Assembly: GCF_025938155.1 (NCBI RefSeq)
Contig: NZ_JAPCZG010000001.1
Coordinates: 538,025 to 602,024 of the forward strand
DNA: 64,000 nucleotides
Direction: 5' to 3'
Origin: Novosphingobium sp. KCTC 2891
GTDB taxonomy: Bacteria > Pseudomonadota > Alphaproteobacteria > Sphingomonadales > Sphingomonadaceae
Positions 52,793 to 63,741 of this stretch are shown piece by piece (positions within the stretch are counted from its first letter, which is position 1; every line of letters starts with the position of its first letter). Under the pieces are notes generated by a model that did not search any database, was not told the DNA's origin, and saw only the letters and a program-made list of their open reading frames with translations. The position numbers and the translations under genes are program-made.

Positions 52793-54862
52793 GTGTCTTC
52801 CATCCTGATCATCGTTTTCCTGCCGCTGCTGGCAGCGATCGTTGCCGGCCTGGGCAACAAGAAGCTGGGCTTCGTGCCCTCGAAGGTCATCACCACAGGC
52901 GCGCTGTTCATCAGCTGCGCGCTGTCGTGGCCGATCTTCCTGTCGTTCCTGAACGGCAGTGCCGAAGCCACCGTCGTGCCGGTGCTGCAATGGGTGCGGT
53001 CGGGCGACCTCGATTTCGCCTGGGCGCTGCGGGTCGATACGCTCACCGCGGTCATGCTGGTGGTCATCACCAGTGTCTCGGCACTCGTGCACCTCTATTC
53101 GTGGGGCTACATGAGCGAGGAGCCGGATCAGCCGCGCTTCTTCGCCTACCTGTCGCTTTTCACCTTCGCCATGCTGATGCTGGTGACGGCCGACAACCTC
53201 GTCCAGATGTTCTTCGGCTGGGAAGGCGTGGGTCTTGCGTCCTACCTCCTGATCGGCTTCTGGTTCCGCAAGCCGTCGGCCAACGCCGCCGCGATGAAGG
53301 CCTTTGTGGTCAACCGCGTGGGTGACCTTGGCTTCATGATGGGCATCTTCGGCACGTTCCTGGTGTTCGGTACGGTTTCCATTCCGGAAATCCTGCACGC
53401 AGCGCCCGGCATGGCCGGATCGACCATCGGCTTCCTCGGCCACCGCTTCGACACCATGACGGTGCTGTGCATCCTCCTGTTCATCGGCGCGATGGGCAAG
53501 TCGGCGCAGCTTGGCCTGCACACCTGGCTTCCCGATGCGATGGAAGGCCCGACCCCGGTGTCGGCGCTGATCCACGCCGCGACGATGGTCACCGCCGGCG
53601 TGTTCATGGTCTGCCGTCTTTCGCCGATGTTCGAGGCCAGCCCGACGGCGCTGGCATTCGTGACCTTCGTCGGTGCGGCGACCTGCTTCTTCGCGGCGAC
53701 GGTCGGCACCACGCAGACCGATATCAAGCGCGTGATCGCTTATTCGACCTGTTCGCAGCTGGGCTACATGTTCTTCGCGGCGGGCGTCGGCGCCTATGGC
53801 GCGGCGATGTTCCACCTGTTCACGCACGCCTTCTTCAAGGCGCTGCTGTTCCTGGGCGCCGGCTCGGTCATCCACGCGATGCACCACGAGCAGGACATGC
53901 GCTACTACGGCGGCCTGCGTAAGCACATCCCGCTGACCTACTGGGCGATGATGGCCGGCACGCTGGCGATCACCGGCGTGGGCATCGTCGACGTGGCGGG
54001 CTTCGCGGGCTTCTATTCGAAGGACGCTATCCTCGAGGCGGCTTATGCCAAGGGCACCGAGCTGTCGCACTTCGCCTTCTTCATGGGTATCTTCGCCGCG
54101 CTGTTGACCAGCTTCTACAGCTGGCGCCTCGTGTTCCTGACCTTCTACGGCAAGCCGCGGTGGGAGCAGAGCAAGCACATCCAGCACGCGGTGCACGACG
54201 CACACGGCCACGGCCATGACGACCATGCCCATGACCATGCGCACGCAGCCGATCATGCCCACGATGACCACCATGGTCACGACGCGCATGGCGACGGCAC
54301 GGCGGGTTACCACCCGCATGAAAGCCCGCTCAACATGCTGGCTCCGCTCGGCATCCTGTCGGTCGGCGCGATCGCCGCGGGCTTCGTGTTCCACCACGCT
54401 TTCGTCAGCGAAGGCACGGGTGAGTTCTGGAAGGGTGCGCTGGTGTTCAACGAACACCTGCTCCACGCGATGCACAGCGTGCCGGACTGGGTGAAGTGGG
54501 CGCCGTTCGCGGTGATGGCCACCGGCTTCCTGATCGCCTTCTACGCTTATATCCGGAACCCGAAGTTCCCGGCGGCCTTCGTCGAGCAGTTCGGCTTCCT
54601 GTACCGCTTCCTGCTCAACAAGTGGTACTTCGACGAGCTCTATCACTTCATCTTCATCAAGCCCGCCATGTGGCTTGGCCGGGTCTTCTGGAAGGTGGGT
54701 GACGTGGGCATCATCGATCGGTTCGGTCCGAACGGTGCCGCGTGGGTGGTTGCCAAGGGCAGCCGCGCCGCCGTCAAGCTCCAGTCGGGGTACCTCTACA
54801 GCTATGCGCTGGTCATGCTCGTCGGACTTGTCGGGGCGATCAGCTGGGTGATTGCACGATGA
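52793..54862 (+). CDS. nuoL: NADH-quinone oxidoreductase subunit L with a His-rich loop
   Basis: A 689-residue antiporter-like proton-pumping subunit with about 16 membrane helices and the long lateral helix near the C-terminus. Family segments include [12 protein letters not shown] and [18 protein letters not shown]. Between two helices, roughly residues 460-512, is a loop with about 20 histidines in an H/D/A/G context, plausible for binding metal ions. The start is GTG 52793. nuoM overlaps the end by four bases. Confidence 0.95.
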   Translation: MSSILIIVFLPLLAAIVAGLGNKKLGFVPSKVITTGALFISCALSWPIFLSFLNGSAEATVVPVLQWVRSGDLDFAWALRVDTLTAVMLVVITSVSALVHLYSWGYMSEEPDQPRFFAYLSLFTFAMLMLVTADNLVQMFFGWEGVGLASYLLIGFWFRKPSANAAAMKAFVVNRVGDLGFMMGIFGTFLVFGTVSIPEILHAAPGMAGSTIGFLGHRFDTMTVLCILLFIGAMGKSAQLGLHTWLPDAMEGPTPVSALIHAATMVTAGVFMVCRLSPMFEASPTALAFVTFVGAATCFFAATVGTTQTDIKRVIAYSTCSQLGYMFFAAGVGAYGAAMFHLFTHAFFKALLFLGAGSVIHAMHHEQDMRYYGGLRKHIPLTYWAMMAGTLAITGVGIVDVAGFAGFYSKDAILEAAYAKGTELSHFAFFMGIFAALLTSFYSWRLVFLTFYGKPRWEQSKHIQHAVHDAHGHGHDDHAHDHAHAADHAHDDHHGHDAHGDGTAGYHPHESPLNMLAPLGILSVGAIAAGFVFHHAFVSEGTGEFWKGALVFNEHLLHAMHSVPDWVKWAPFAVMATGFLIAFYAYIRNPKFPAAFVEQFGFLYRFLLNKWYFDELYHFIFIKPAMWLGRVFWKVGDVGIIDRFGPNGAAWVVAKGSRAAVKLQSGYLYSYALVMLVGLVGAISWVIAR

Positions 54863-56397
54863 CCGGCCTTCCCATCCTTTCGTTGATGATGCTCGCGCCG
54901 CTGCTTGGTGCGGTGGCCTGCCTCAAGGCGGGGCGCGAACAGGCGCGGACGATCGCGCTGGCGGCAACGCTGGTCGATTTCGTCCTCGGCCTGATGCTCT
55001 GGGCCAACTTCGACGTGGGCGGCGCGCAGTGGCAGTTCACTGAACGTTATGCCGTGTTCTCGGGCTTCTCGTGGGCGCTGGGCATCGACGGCATCGCGTT
55101 GCTGCTGATCGTGCTGACGGTGTTCCTGATGCCGATCTGCATCGGCGCCAGCTGGAACGCGATCGAGAAGCGCGCGGGTGAATACTACGCCGCGTTCCTG
55201 GTGATGGAGACGCTGATGATCGGCGTCTTCACCGCGCAGGACTTGTTCCTGTTCTACATCATGTTCGAAGCCGGCCTGATCCCGATGTACCTGATCATCG
55301 GCATCTGGGGCGGCGCGGACCGGATCTACGCCAGCTACAAGTTCTTCCTCTACACGCTGCTCGGCTCGGTGCTGATGCTGATCGCGATGTTCTGGATGGT
55401 GAACCAGGCCGGCACGACCGACATCCCGACGCTGATGGCCTACAACTTCCCGGTGAAGGCCCAGACCTGGCTGTTCCTCGCCTTCTTCGCCAGCTTTGCG
55501 GTGAAGATGCCGATGTGGCCGGTCCATACCTGGCTTCCCGACGCGCACGTGCAGGCGCCGACCGCCGGTTCGGTGATCCTGGCTGGCGTGCTGCTGAAGA
55601 TGGGCGGCTACGGCTTCATCCGCTTCTCGCTGCCGATGTTCCCGGAAGCCTCGGCGCAGTTCGCGCCGCTGGTGTGGGGCCTGTCGATGGCGGCGGTCGT
55701 GATCACTTCGCTGATCGCGCTGGTCCAGCACGACATCAAGAAGCTGATCGCCTACTCGTCGGTTGCGCACATGGCGATCGTGACCATCGGCCTGTTCGCT
55801 TTCAACCAGCAGGGCCTTGAAGGCTCGATGATCGTCATGCTCAGCCACGGCCTTGTCGCCGGCGCGCTGTTCCTCGCGGTCGGCGTGATCTACGATCGCC
55901 TGCACACCCGCGAGATCGACCGTTACGGCGGCCTTGCGATCAACATGCCCTATTTCGCGCTGTTCTTCCTGCTGTTCACGATGGCTTCGATCGGCCTTCC
56001 CGGCACCAGTGGCTTCGTCGGCGAGTTCCTCTCGCTGCTCGGTGTCTACAAGGCGTCGAGCTGGGTGGCGCTGGTCTGCACCACGGGAATCATCCTGGGC
56101 GCGGCCTACATGCTCTACCTCTACCGCCGGGTCGTGTTCGGCGTGCAGAAGAACGCCGATGCCGCAGCGATGCCCGATCTCGACAAGCGCGAGTGGGCGA
56201 TGATGGTGCCGCTGGCTGCCGTCGTGCTGTGGATGGGCGTCTATCCGGAATCGTTCCTCGCGCCGATGCGCAAGGACATCGCCGCGCTTGATGCGCGCCT
56301 GGCCCAGGCCGCGCCCAAGGGCGACGCCCAGCTGAAGGTGGGGGCGGCGAAGCCCGTGTCCGCCGAACATGATGCCGCGCACGGGGAGGCGCACTGA
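54859..56397 (+). CDS. nuoM: NADH-quinone oxidoreductase subunit M
   Basis: A 512-residue antiporter-like pumping subunit with about 14 helices. Family segments include [23 protein letters not shown], and A-Y-S-S-V-A-H-M, with the membrane glutamate and lysines of the proton path. The C-terminal tail of about 40 residues is Ala/His-rich ([11 protein letters not shown]). ATG 54859 overlaps the nuoL stop, and nuoN starts on its last base. Confidence 0.95.
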   Translation: MTGLPILSLMMLAPLLGAVACLKAGREQARTIALAATLVDFVLGLMLWANFDVGGAQWQFTERYAVFSGFSWALGIDGIALLLIVLTVFLMPICIGASWNAIEKRAGEYYAAFLVMETLMIGVFTAQDLFLFYIMFEAGLIPMYLIIGIWGGADRIYASYKFFLYTLLGSVLMLIAMFWMVNQAGTTDIPTLMAYNFPVKAQTWLFLAFFASFAVKMPMWPVHTWLPDAHVQAPTAGSVILAGVLLKMGGYGFIRFSLPMFPEASAQFAPLVWGLSMAAVVITSLIALVQHDIKKLIAYSSVAHMAIVTIGLFAFNQQGLEGSMIVMLSHGLVAGALFLAVGVIYDRLHTREIDRYGGLAINMPYFALFFLLFTMASIGLPGTSGFVGEFLSLLGVYKASSWVALVCTTGIILGAAYMLYLYRRVVFGVQKNADAAAMPDLDKREWAMMVPLAAVVLWMGVYPESFLAPMRKDIAALDARLAQAAPKGDAQLKVGAAKPVSAEHDAAHGEAH

Positions 56398-57863
56398 TGG
56401 AACTCGTCCGCTCTCTCCACCTGGTCGCCGCCGAGGAACTGCTCAGCGTTGCCGGCCTGATCCTGCTGCTCGTCGCCGCCTGGGGCGGTGACAAGGCCGC
56501 CCGCGCCATCTCGATCGCCTCGGTCGGCGTGCTGACAGTGTGCGCGCTGCTGGCGGCGCCCGCGCTGTGCAGCGGCGCGACGGGGCCGGATACGCTCGCT
56601 TTCGGCGGGCAGTACAAGGCTGATGCCTTCTCTGCCTTTGCCAAGCTGCTGATCTATGCCGGCGCCGCGGTCACGCTGATCGTCGCGCCCGCGTTCTTCG
56701 ACCGCTTCAAGGCGATGCGCGCCGAATTCCCGCTTCTCGTGCTGTTCGCCTCGCTCGGCATGGGCATGATGGTTTCGGCCAGCGACCTGCTGACGCTCTA
56801 CCTCGGCCTCGAACTCAACAGCCTTGCCTCCTACGTGCTCGCCGCCTTCCTGCGCAGCGATGATCGTTCGGCAGAATCGGGCCTCAAGTACTTCGTGCTC
56901 GGCTCGCTCGCTTCGGGCATCCTGCTCTACGGCGTCAGCCTGACCTATGGCTTCACCGGCCACACCAGCTTCGCGGGCATCCGCGCGGCGCTGGGCGCCG
57001 GGCCGATGTCGGTCGGCGCGACTTTTGGCGTGGTGTTCATCCTCGCCGGTCTCGCCTTCAAGATCAGCGCCGCGCCGTTCCACATGTGGACGCCCGACGT
57101 CTATGAAGGCGCGCCCACCCCGGTGACGACCTTCTTCGCCACCGCACCCAAGGCGGCGGCGCTGGCGCTGCTGATGCGCATCAGCCTCGAAGCCTTCGGC
57201 GCGCAGCCGCAGGCGTGGCAGCAGATCGTGATCTTCGCTTCGCTGCTGTCGATCGTGATCGGTGCGCTCGGCGCCATCGGTCAGGACAACATCAAGCGCC
57301 TGATGGCCTATTCCTCGATCAACAACGTCGGCTTCATGCTGATCGGCCTTGCCTGCGCCACCCAGAACGGGGCGGCAGCAATGCTGATCTACCTCGCGAT
57401 TTACGTCGCGATGTCGGTCGCCGGCTTCGTCGCCATCCTGATGCTGCGCGACGAGAATGGCGATCCGGTGGAATCGATCGCGGATCTGGGCGGCCTGTCG
57501 AAGACGCGCCCCGGCCTTGCTGCTGCGCTCGCGGCGGTGATGTTCAGCCTTGCCGGCATCCCGCCGCTGTTCGGCTTCTGGGGCAAGTTCGTGGTGTTCC
57601 AGGCCGCCGTGCAGGCGAACCTGGTGGCGCTCGCCGCCATCGGTATCGCCGCCTCGGTGATCGGCGCCTTCTACTACCTGAAGGTGGTGAAGGTGATGTA
57701 CTTCGACGAGGCGGTGGACAAGGTGCGCGGCAAGAGCGACGCGGCGCATGTCGTGCTGCTCGCGGTCGCCAGCCTGTTCATCTCGCCGCTTGGCTACTTG
57801 CTGACCAACTGGCTGCACGCGCTGGCCGGCAACGCTGCGGCGGCGCTGTTCCACGTTGCGTAA
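56397..57863 (+). CDS. nuoN: NADH-quinone oxidoreductase subunit N
   Basis: A 488-residue antiporter-like pumping subunit and last gene of the nuo set. Typical segments are Y-L-G-L-E-L-N-S-L-A-S-Y, F-H-M-W-T-P-D-V-Y-E-G-A-P-T-P and L-M-A-Y-S-S-I-N-N-V-G. Fourteen helices are predictable. It ends 30 bases before birA, and no terminator is visible between them, so birA, coaX and the RNase J gene may be read from the same transcript. Confidence 0.96.
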   Translation: MELVRSLHLVAAEELLSVAGLILLLVAAWGGDKAARAISIASVGVLTVCALLAAPALCSGATGPDTLAFGGQYKADAFSAFAKLLIYAGAAVTLIVAPAFFDRFKAMRAEFPLLVLFASLGMGMMVSASDLLTLYLGLELNSLASYVLAAFLRSDDRSAESGLKYFVLGSLASGILLYGVSLTYGFTGHTSFAGIRAALGAGPMSVGATFGVVFILAGLAFKISAAPFHMWTPDVYEGAPTPVTTFFATAPKAAALALLMRISLEAFGAQPQAWQQIVIFASLLSIVIGALGAIGQDNIKRLMAYSSINNVGFMLIGLACATQNGAAAMLIYLAIYVAMSVAGFVAILMLRDENGDPVESIADLGGLSKTRPGLAAALAAVMFSLAGIPPLFGFWGKFVVFQAAVQANLVALAAIGIAASVIGAFYYLKVVKVMYFDEAVDKVRGKSDAAHVVLLAVASLFISPLGYLLTNWLHALAGNAAAALFHVA

Positions 57864-57893
57864 GGGGCGCGGCCTGGCCGGACGCGTGATGCC

Positions 57894-58607
57894 GTGATCG
57901 AAACGGTCGCGGAGATCGGCTCGACGAACGCCGCGCTGCTGGGCCGCCTTGCCGCGGGTGAGTCCGTTCCCGAAGGTGCGTGGCTTGTCGCGGACCGGCA
58001 GAGCGCCGGCCGCGGCCGCGCCGGACGGACATGGTCCGATGGCTTCGGCAATTTCATGGGATCGACCGCGGCGCTGCTGCGCGCGGGCGATCCTCTGCCG
58101 CAGACTTTGGCGCTGGTCGCGGGCGTTGCCGCGCACAAGGCGGTGCTGGCGCTGTGCGATGGCCTTTCGGGGCTGATGCTCAAGTGGCCGAACGACCTGC
58201 TGGTGGGGCAGGCCAAGCTTGCCGGCATTCTTCTGGAACGGCAGGGCGATGGCGTCGTCGTGGGCATCGGCGTCAATCTGGCGCAGGCGCCCGAGGTGCC
58301 GGGGCGCGCGACTGCTTCGCTGGCAGGGCTGGGCTTCCCCGTGGCACGCGATGCTTTCGCGGCCACGCTGGCGGCGGAGTGGCAGGCCGCGCTGACCCGC
58401 TGGCATTGCGGGGAATGGCCCGCGCTGCGGGAGGAATGGCTGGCCCGGGCGCATCCGGTCGGAACGCTCGTCACCGTCAAGGATACCGATCAGGGCACCA
58501 TCATGGGGGCATTCGGCGGTATCGACGACAACGGCGTGGCCCTTCTGCGCTTGGCGGATGGCGCAACCCGTGCCATCCACGCCGGCGACATAGAAATGGT
58601 GGGATAG
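57894..58607 (+). CDS. birA: Biotin-[acetyl-CoA carboxylase] ligase (no DNA-binding domain)
   Basis: A 237-residue group I biotin protein ligase. The biotinyl-adenylate loop is G-R-G-R-A-G-R-T-W at residues 39-47 and the catalytic segment is K-W-P-N-D-L-L-V-G with the following lysine. The C-terminal SH3-like domain is present. The helix-turn-helix of E. coli BirA is missing, so it should not repress biotin genes itself. The start is GTG 57894. It lies between nuoN and coaX, both on the same strand. Confidence 0.92.
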   Translation: MIETVAEIGSTNAALLGRLAAGESVPEGAWLVADRQSAGRGRAGRTWSDGFGNFMGSTAALLRAGDPLPQTLALVAGVAAHKAVLALCDGLSGLMLKWPNDLLVGQAKLAGILLERQGDGVVVGIGVNLAQAPEVPGRATASLAGLGFPVARDAFAATLAAEWQAALTRWHCGEWPALREEWLARAHPVGTLVTVKDTDQGTIMGAFGGIDDNGVALLRLADGATRAIHAGDIEMVG

Positions 58608-58618
58608 GAACCGGGGCG

Positions 58619-59407
58619 ATGCTGCTGGCAGTGGACGTCGGAAACACGAACGTGGTGTTCGCGCTGTTCGATGGGCGCGAAATCAAGGGGCGCTGGCGCG
58701 TGGCGACCGATGCGCGGCGCACTGGCGACGAATATGCGGTCTGGTTGCTTCAGCTCATGCAGCTTGAGGGCTTCCGGCGCGAGGACGTGCAGCACATCCT
58801 CATCTCCACGGTCGTGCCGCGCGCGCTGCACAATCTGAAGGTGCTGGCGCAGAAGTATTTCAAGCAGGAAGCGATGGTCGCGGGCGAAGGCGTCGCGGCC
58901 TGGGGTTTTGAAGCCGACGTGGACGAGCCGCGCTCGCTCGGCGCGGACCGGGCGGTCAATGCCATCGCCGCGCACGCCAAGTACAAGGGCGACCTGATCG
59001 TCGTCGATTTCGGCACTGCGACCACCTTCGACCACGTCGATTTCATGGGCGCCTACAAGGGCGGGATCATCGCGCCGGGGATCAACCTGTCGCTCGACGC
59101 GCTGGTCAATGCGGCGGCCAAGCTGCCGCGCATCGCCATCGAGGCGCCGACCCGCACCAAAAGCGTGATCGGCCGCAACACGGAAGATCAGATGCACATC
59201 GGTGTGTTCTGGGGCTATGTGGCGCTGATGGAGGGCCTGATCGCGCGGATGCGCGCTGAAATCGGCCGGCCTGCGCAAGTCATCGCCACGGGCGGCCTTG
59301 CCGTGCTGTTCGGCGATCATACCGACATTTTTGACCATGTGGACGCAGACCTGACGCTCGACGGTCTCGCCATCCTTGCCGAACGCGCCGCTCAGGCGGC
59401 TGCATGA
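58619..59407 (+). CDS. coaX: Type III pantothenate kinase
   Basis: A 262-residue ASKHA-fold kinase for the first step of coenzyme A synthesis. The phosphate loop is L-A-V-D-V-G-N-T-N, the second motif G-A-D-R-A-V-N-A, and the third D-F-G-T-A-T-T-F-D. Type III enzymes need a monovalent cation and are not inhibited by CoA. ATG 58619 starts 11 bases after birA; the RNase J gene follows after 25 bases. Confidence 0.94.
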   Translation: MLLAVDVGNTNVVFALFDGREIKGRWRVATDARRTGDEYAVWLLQLMQLEGFRREDVQHILISTVVPRALHNLKVLAQKYFKQEAMVAGEGVAAWGFEADVDEPRSLGADRAVNAIAAHAKYKGDLIVVDFGTATTFDHVDFMGAYKGGIIAPGINLSLDALVNAAAKLPRIAIEAPTRTKSVIGRNTEDQMHIGVFWGYVALMEGLIARMRAEIGRPAQVIATGGLAVLFGDHTDIFDHVDADLTLDGLAILAERAAQAAA

Positions 59408-59432
59408 CGGCACGACCAGAACAGGAATTAAT

Positions 59433-61085
59433 GTGAACCCCGGTAAGGAACTGCTTTTTCTCGCTCTTGGTGGTTCGGGCGAGATCGGAATGAACGTCAA
59501 CCTCTATGGTTGCGACGGCAAGTGGCTGATGGTCGATCTCGGCATGACCTTTGCCGACCCGTACTATCCGGGCATCGATCTCGTCTTCGCCGATCTTGAG
59601 TTCATCGAGGAACGCCTGAAGGATCTCGTCGGGGTCGTGCTGACCCACGGGCACGAGGACCACATCGGCGCGGTGCCCTATTTCGCGCAGGAACTCGGCG
59701 TGCCGCTCTATGCGACGCCGTTCACCGCCAAGCTGATCCACGCCAAGCTGACGGAGGCGGGGATCGACAAGACCACCGAGCTGAACGTGATCCCCAACGA
59801 GGGCGCGTTCAGCCTCGGGCCGTTCGATATCCGCTATGTCCCGCTGGCGCACTCGATCGCCGAAGGCAACGCGCTGGTGATCGACACGCCCTATGGCCGG
59901 GTGTTCCACACCGGCGACTGGAAGCTGGATGATGAGCCGCGTGTCGGCATTCCGGCGACCGAGGAGGAACTCACCGCGATCGGCGACGAGGGCGTGCTCG
60001 CGCTCGTCTGCGATTCGACCAACGTGTTCAATCCCAAGCCATCCGGCTCCGAAGGCGCGGTGCGTGCCGGCCTGTTCGAGGCGATCGAGCCGCTCAAGGG
60101 GCGCCGCGTGGTGGTGACCACGTTCGCCTCCAACGTGGCGCGCCTGCAGACGCTGGCGGAAGTGGCCGAGGCCACCGGACGGCAGCTCTGCGTTGCCGGA
60201 CGCTCGCTGGACCGGATCATCGCGGTGGCGCAGGCCTCGGGCTATCTTCAGGATTTCCCCGACACGATCTCGATGGACGAGGCGATGGACCTGCCGCGGG
60301 GGCAGGTGATGATCGTCGCCACCGGCGGGCAGGGCGAGGCGCGCGCGGCGCTGGCGCGGATTGCGGGCGACCAGCATCCGATCAAGCTGGAGCGCGGCGA
60401 CGTCGTGCTGTTCTCGAGCCGCCAGATCCCCGGCAACGAGATCGCCATCGGCCGCATCCAGAACGCACTGGTGGCGAAGGGCATCGAACTCGTCACCGAT
60501 CGCCAGTCGATGATCCACGTGTCCGGCCATCCCGGCCGTCCCGAACTCGTCTCGCTCTATGAGTGGATCCGCCCGCAGATGCTGGTGCCGGTCCACGGCG
60601 AGATGCGCCACATGGCCGAGCAGGCACGCCTGGGGAAGGCCGAGGGCATTCCCAAGACCATCGTCCAGAAGAACGGCGACCTTATCCGCCTGGCGCCCAA
60701 CGGGCCGCACAAGCTGACCGAGGTGCGCAACGGCCGGCTTGTGCTCGATGGCGACATCATCGCGCCCGCGGACGGCGAGGCGATGGGCGCGCGGCGCAGG
60801 CTGGGGCTGAACGGCCTCGTCACCGTGGCGCTGGCGGTAACGCGCGAGGGCAAGCTGGCATCGCCGGCGCAGGTCGCCAGCGTGGGCCTGCCGCTGGATG
60901 AGGACATGAACGATTTCGTGATCGAGGCCGAAAGCGATGCCGCCGAAGCGGTGCGGACGCTGAAGGGCGATCGCAAGCGCGACCGGGTGGCCATTGCCGA
61001 AGCCGTGCGGCTCGCGGTAAGGCGCACCGCGCAGCGCTGGTCGGGCAAGAAGCCCGTGGTCCAGGTCCTGCTGCGCGAAGCGTAA
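59433..61085 (+). CDS. rnj: Ribonuclease J
   Basis: A 550-residue beta-CASP metallo-beta-lactamase ribonuclease. The metal site is H-G-H-E-D-H-I-G, with other ligands in A-H-S-I (residue His near 141), H-T-G-D-W and V-H-G-E-M-R-H. It has 5'-to-3' exonuclease and endonuclease activity on RNA. Start GTG 59433 has AGGA seven bases upstream; the in-frame extension overlaps coaX. Presence of both this gene and rne in one genome is normal for alphaproteobacteria. Confidence 0.93.
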   Translation: MNPGKELLFLALGGSGEIGMNVNLYGCDGKWLMVDLGMTFADPYYPGIDLVFADLEFIEERLKDLVGVVLTHGHEDHIGAVPYFAQELGVPLYATPFTAKLIHAKLTEAGIDKTTELNVIPNEGAFSLGPFDIRYVPLAHSIAEGNALVIDTPYGRVFHTGDWKLDDEPRVGIPATEEELTAIGDEGVLALVCDSTNVFNPKPSGSEGAVRAGLFEAIEPLKGRRVVVTTFASNVARLQTLAEVAEATGRQLCVAGRSLDRIIAVAQASGYLQDFPDTISMDEAMDLPRGQVMIVATGGQGEARAALARIAGDQHPIKLERGDVVLFSSRQIPGNEIAIGRIQNALVAKGIELVTDRQSMIHVSGHPGRPELVSLYEWIRPQMLVPVHGEMRHMAEQARLGKAEGIPKTIVQKNGDLIRLAPNGPHKLTEVRNGRLVLDGDIIAPADGEAMGARRRLGLNGLVTVALAVTREGKLASPAQVASVGLPLDEDMNDFVIEAESDAAEAVRTLKGDRKRDRVAIAEAVRLAVRRTAQRWSGKKPVVQVLLREA

Positions 61086-61098
61086 GGGAGCAGCTGGC

Positions 61099-61371
61099 GT
61101 GAAGTGGACTTCGATCGTCGCGATCTATTCGCTTTTCTGGGTCTTTTCAGCGTTCCTGGTGATGCCCTTCGGCGTCCGGACGCATGACGAACTGGGGCTG
61201 GAGAAAGTGCCGGGGCAGGTGCACAGCGCCCCCGGCAACTACGACCCGAAGAAGATCGCCACCCGCGCCACGCTGCTCGCGGTGGTGCTGTTCGGGCTGT
61301 ATTACGCCAATTACGTGAACCGCTGGATCACCACCGACGATCTCGACATATCCCGCCTGATCGGAATCTGA
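61099..61371 (+). CDS. DUF1467 family small membrane protein
   Basis: A 90-residue protein with two transmembrane helices (about 5-25 and 55-75). The region after the first helix, F-G-V-R-T-H-D-E, then N-Y-D-P-K-K-I-A-T-R, and the ending I-S-R-L-I-G-I match DUF1467. This family occurs next to RNase J or proline tRNA ligase genes in alphaproteobacteria; function is unknown. Start GTG 61099 follows GGGAG. It is convergent with phoB. Confidence 0.85.
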   Translation: MKWTSIVAIYSLFWVFSAFLVMPFGVRTHDELGLEKVPGQVHSAPGNYDPKKIATRATLLAVVLFGLYYANYVNRWITTDDLDISRLIGI

Positions 61372-61399
61372 GGCACGACCCGAACGATACCTAACCGCA

Positions 61400-61427
61400 C
61401 CTGACGACACCCAAGGGCGTCGTCAGG
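61400..61427. terminator. Stem-loop between DUF1467 gene and phoB
   Basis: CCTGACGAC (61400-61408) pairs with GTCGTCAGG (61419-61427), with a 10-base loop that holds a further CCC/GGG pair. It lies between convergent genes, but lacks a T-run on either strand, so intrinsic termination is uncertain. Confidence 0.5.
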
Positions 61428-61445
61428 GCGTTGGAGCGGAATGTC

Positions 61446-62135
61446 TCAGACACCTTCCAGCGCGTAGCCGGCGGAGCGCACGGTGCGCACCGGATCGGCA
61501 GCGCCGGGCAGGGCGATCGCCTGGCGCAGGCGACGGATATGGACGTCGACCGTGCGCAGCTCGATGTCGCTGCCGCTGCCCCATACCGCATCGAGCAGTT
61601 GCCCGCGCGAGAAGACGCGGCCGGGGTGTTCCATGAAATGCTTGAGCAGGCGGAACTCGGTCGGCCCGATCTTGAGCGATTCGCCGCGGCGCATGACGCG
61701 GTGCGCGGTGGGATCGAGCGTGAGGTCGCCCACGGTGATCGTCTCGCCCGCCAGCGCGGGGCGCACGCGGCGCAGCACGGCGCCGACGCGGGCGATCAGC
61801 TCGCGGGGGGAAAAGGGCTTGGTCACGTAATCGTCCGCGCCGGTTTCGAGGCCGCGCACGCGGTCGTCCTCGTCGTGGCGGGCAGTCAGCATGATGATCG
61901 GGACGTGCGCGGTTGCCTTGTTGCGGCGCAGGCGCCGGCAGACCTCGATGCCGCTGGTGCCACCGATCATCCAGTCGAGCAGGACGAGATCGGGGGTATC
62001 CTCGGCGGCGAGGAGCAGCGCCTCGTCCCCGTCGTCGGTGCAGCGCACATCGTAGCCTTCGCCGCGGAAGCGATATTCCACGAGTTCGGCGAGCGCCGTA
62101 TCATCTTCGACGAGAAGCAGCTTGGGAGCCGACAC
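61446..62135 (-). CDS. phoB: Phosphate regulon response regulator PhoB
   Basis: A 229-residue OmpR-type regulator. The receiver domain has the acidic pair Glu10/Asp11-12, the phosphoacceptor Asp54 in L-L-D-W-M, and Lys in V-T-K-P-F. The C-terminal winged helix has the recognition region S-D-I-E-L-R-T-V-D-V-H-I-R-R-L-R. It activates phosphate-starvation genes at Pho boxes. It follows phoU by 87 bases on the same strand. Its kinase gene phoR is not in the window, though it often lies near pstSCAB. Confidence 0.94.
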   Translation of the reverse strand: MSAPKLLLVEDDTALAELVEYRFRGEGYDVRCTDDGDEALLLAAEDTPDLVLLDWMIGGTSGIEVCRRLRRNKATAHVPIIMLTARHDEDDRVRGLETGADDYVTKPFSPRELIARVGAVLRRVRPALAGETITVGDLTLDPTAHRVMRRGESLKIGPTEFRLLKHFMEHPGRVFSRGQLLDAVWGSGSDIELRTVDVHIRRLRQAIALPGAADPVRTVRSAGYALEGV

Positions 62136-62177
62136 ACAAACCTCCGTGACAGTCAGGTTGCGCCAGACACGCCCAAT

Positions 62178-62194
62178 GTTACCGCAGTGTGACC
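62178..62194 (-). promoter_or_regulatory. Possible Pho box upstream of phoB
   Basis: On the phoB strand the sequence reads GGTCAC-ACTGC-GGTAAC, two half-sites resembling the TGTCAC repeats of a Pho box with five-base spacing, about 45 to 60 bases before the phoB start. The match is partial; autoregulation is possible but not shown. Confidence 0.3.
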
Positions 62195-62222
62195 AGTTTC
62201 AGACCGATCGGGCGCCGGGCCA

Positions 62223-62912
62223 TCAGATGCCCGGCGGGATCACGTCTTCGCGCTCGGGCAGATAGGTGCCCGTGGCCGCATAATGGACCATTTCCGCGAT
62301 GTTGGTGGCATGATCGCCGATCCGCTCGATGTTGCGGGCGACGAACATCAACTGTGCGACGCTGCTGATCGTGGCCGGGTTTTCGACCATGTAGGACACG
62401 AAGTTGCGGAACACGCTGTCATAGAAGGCATCGACCTTGGCGTCGCGCAGAACGATCTCGGCGGCGGCGACGGGGTCGCGGGCGGCGAAGGCGGTCAGCA
62501 CGTCGTGGACCATGTCTCCGGCCAGTTCGTTCATCACGGGCAGCAGGGTGAGCGGCTCGAACCGCTTGCGGCCTTCGATGTGGCCAACGCGCTTGGCGAT
62601 GTTCTTGGCATAATCGCCGATGCGCTCGATGACGCCGGCGATCTTGAGCGCCGCGATCACTTCGCGCAGATCGTCCGCCATCGGTGCGCGCAACGCGAGC
62701 ACGCGGACGGCGAGGCGGTCCACCTCGGCTTCCAGCTGGTCGATTCGCTTGTCGCGCGCGATGACGCCTGTCGCCAGTTCCTCATTGCCATGGACCAGCG
62801 CGTCCATCGCCTCGGCGATGGAAAGTTCGGCCAGGCCGCCCATTTCCGCCACCAGGCCGCGCAGGCGGGTGATGTCCTCGTCGAATGCCTTGACGGTATG
62901 TTCGGCCACCAT
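62223..62912 (-). CDS. phoU: Phosphate-specific transport system accessory protein PhoU
   Basis: A 229-residue all-helical protein of two three-helix repeats. Each repeat has the E-x3-D-x3 metal-binding signature; the first is in I-G-D-Y-A-K-N-I-A and the second in I-G-D-H-A-T-N-I-A. It represses the Pho response when phosphate is plentiful by linking the Pst transporter to PhoR. It lies nine bases downstream of pstB and upstream of phoB. Confidence 0.95.
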   Translation of the reverse strand: MVAEHTVKAFDEDITRLRGLVAEMGGLAELSIAEAMDALVHGNEELATGVIARDKRIDQLEAEVDRLAVRVLALRAPMADDLREVIAALKIAGVIERIGDYAKNIAKRVGHIEGRKRFEPLTLLPVMNELAGDMVHDVLTAFAARDPVAAAEIVLRDAKVDAFYDSVFRNFVSYMVENPATISSVAQLMFVARNIERIGDHATNIAEMVHYAATGTYLPEREDVIPPGI

Positions 62913-62921
62913 TTCGATTCC

Positions 62922-63740
<819 letters not shown>

Positions 63741-63741
63741 G

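Noticed and set aside
52730..54646. Minus-strand open frame of about 638 codons over nuoL
   Set aside because: Antisense to nuoL; Arg/His-rich shadow with no family resemblance.
56241..58580. Minus-strand open frame of about 779 codons over nuoN and birA
   Set aside because: Antisense to genes with clear identity; shadow of GC-rich coding.
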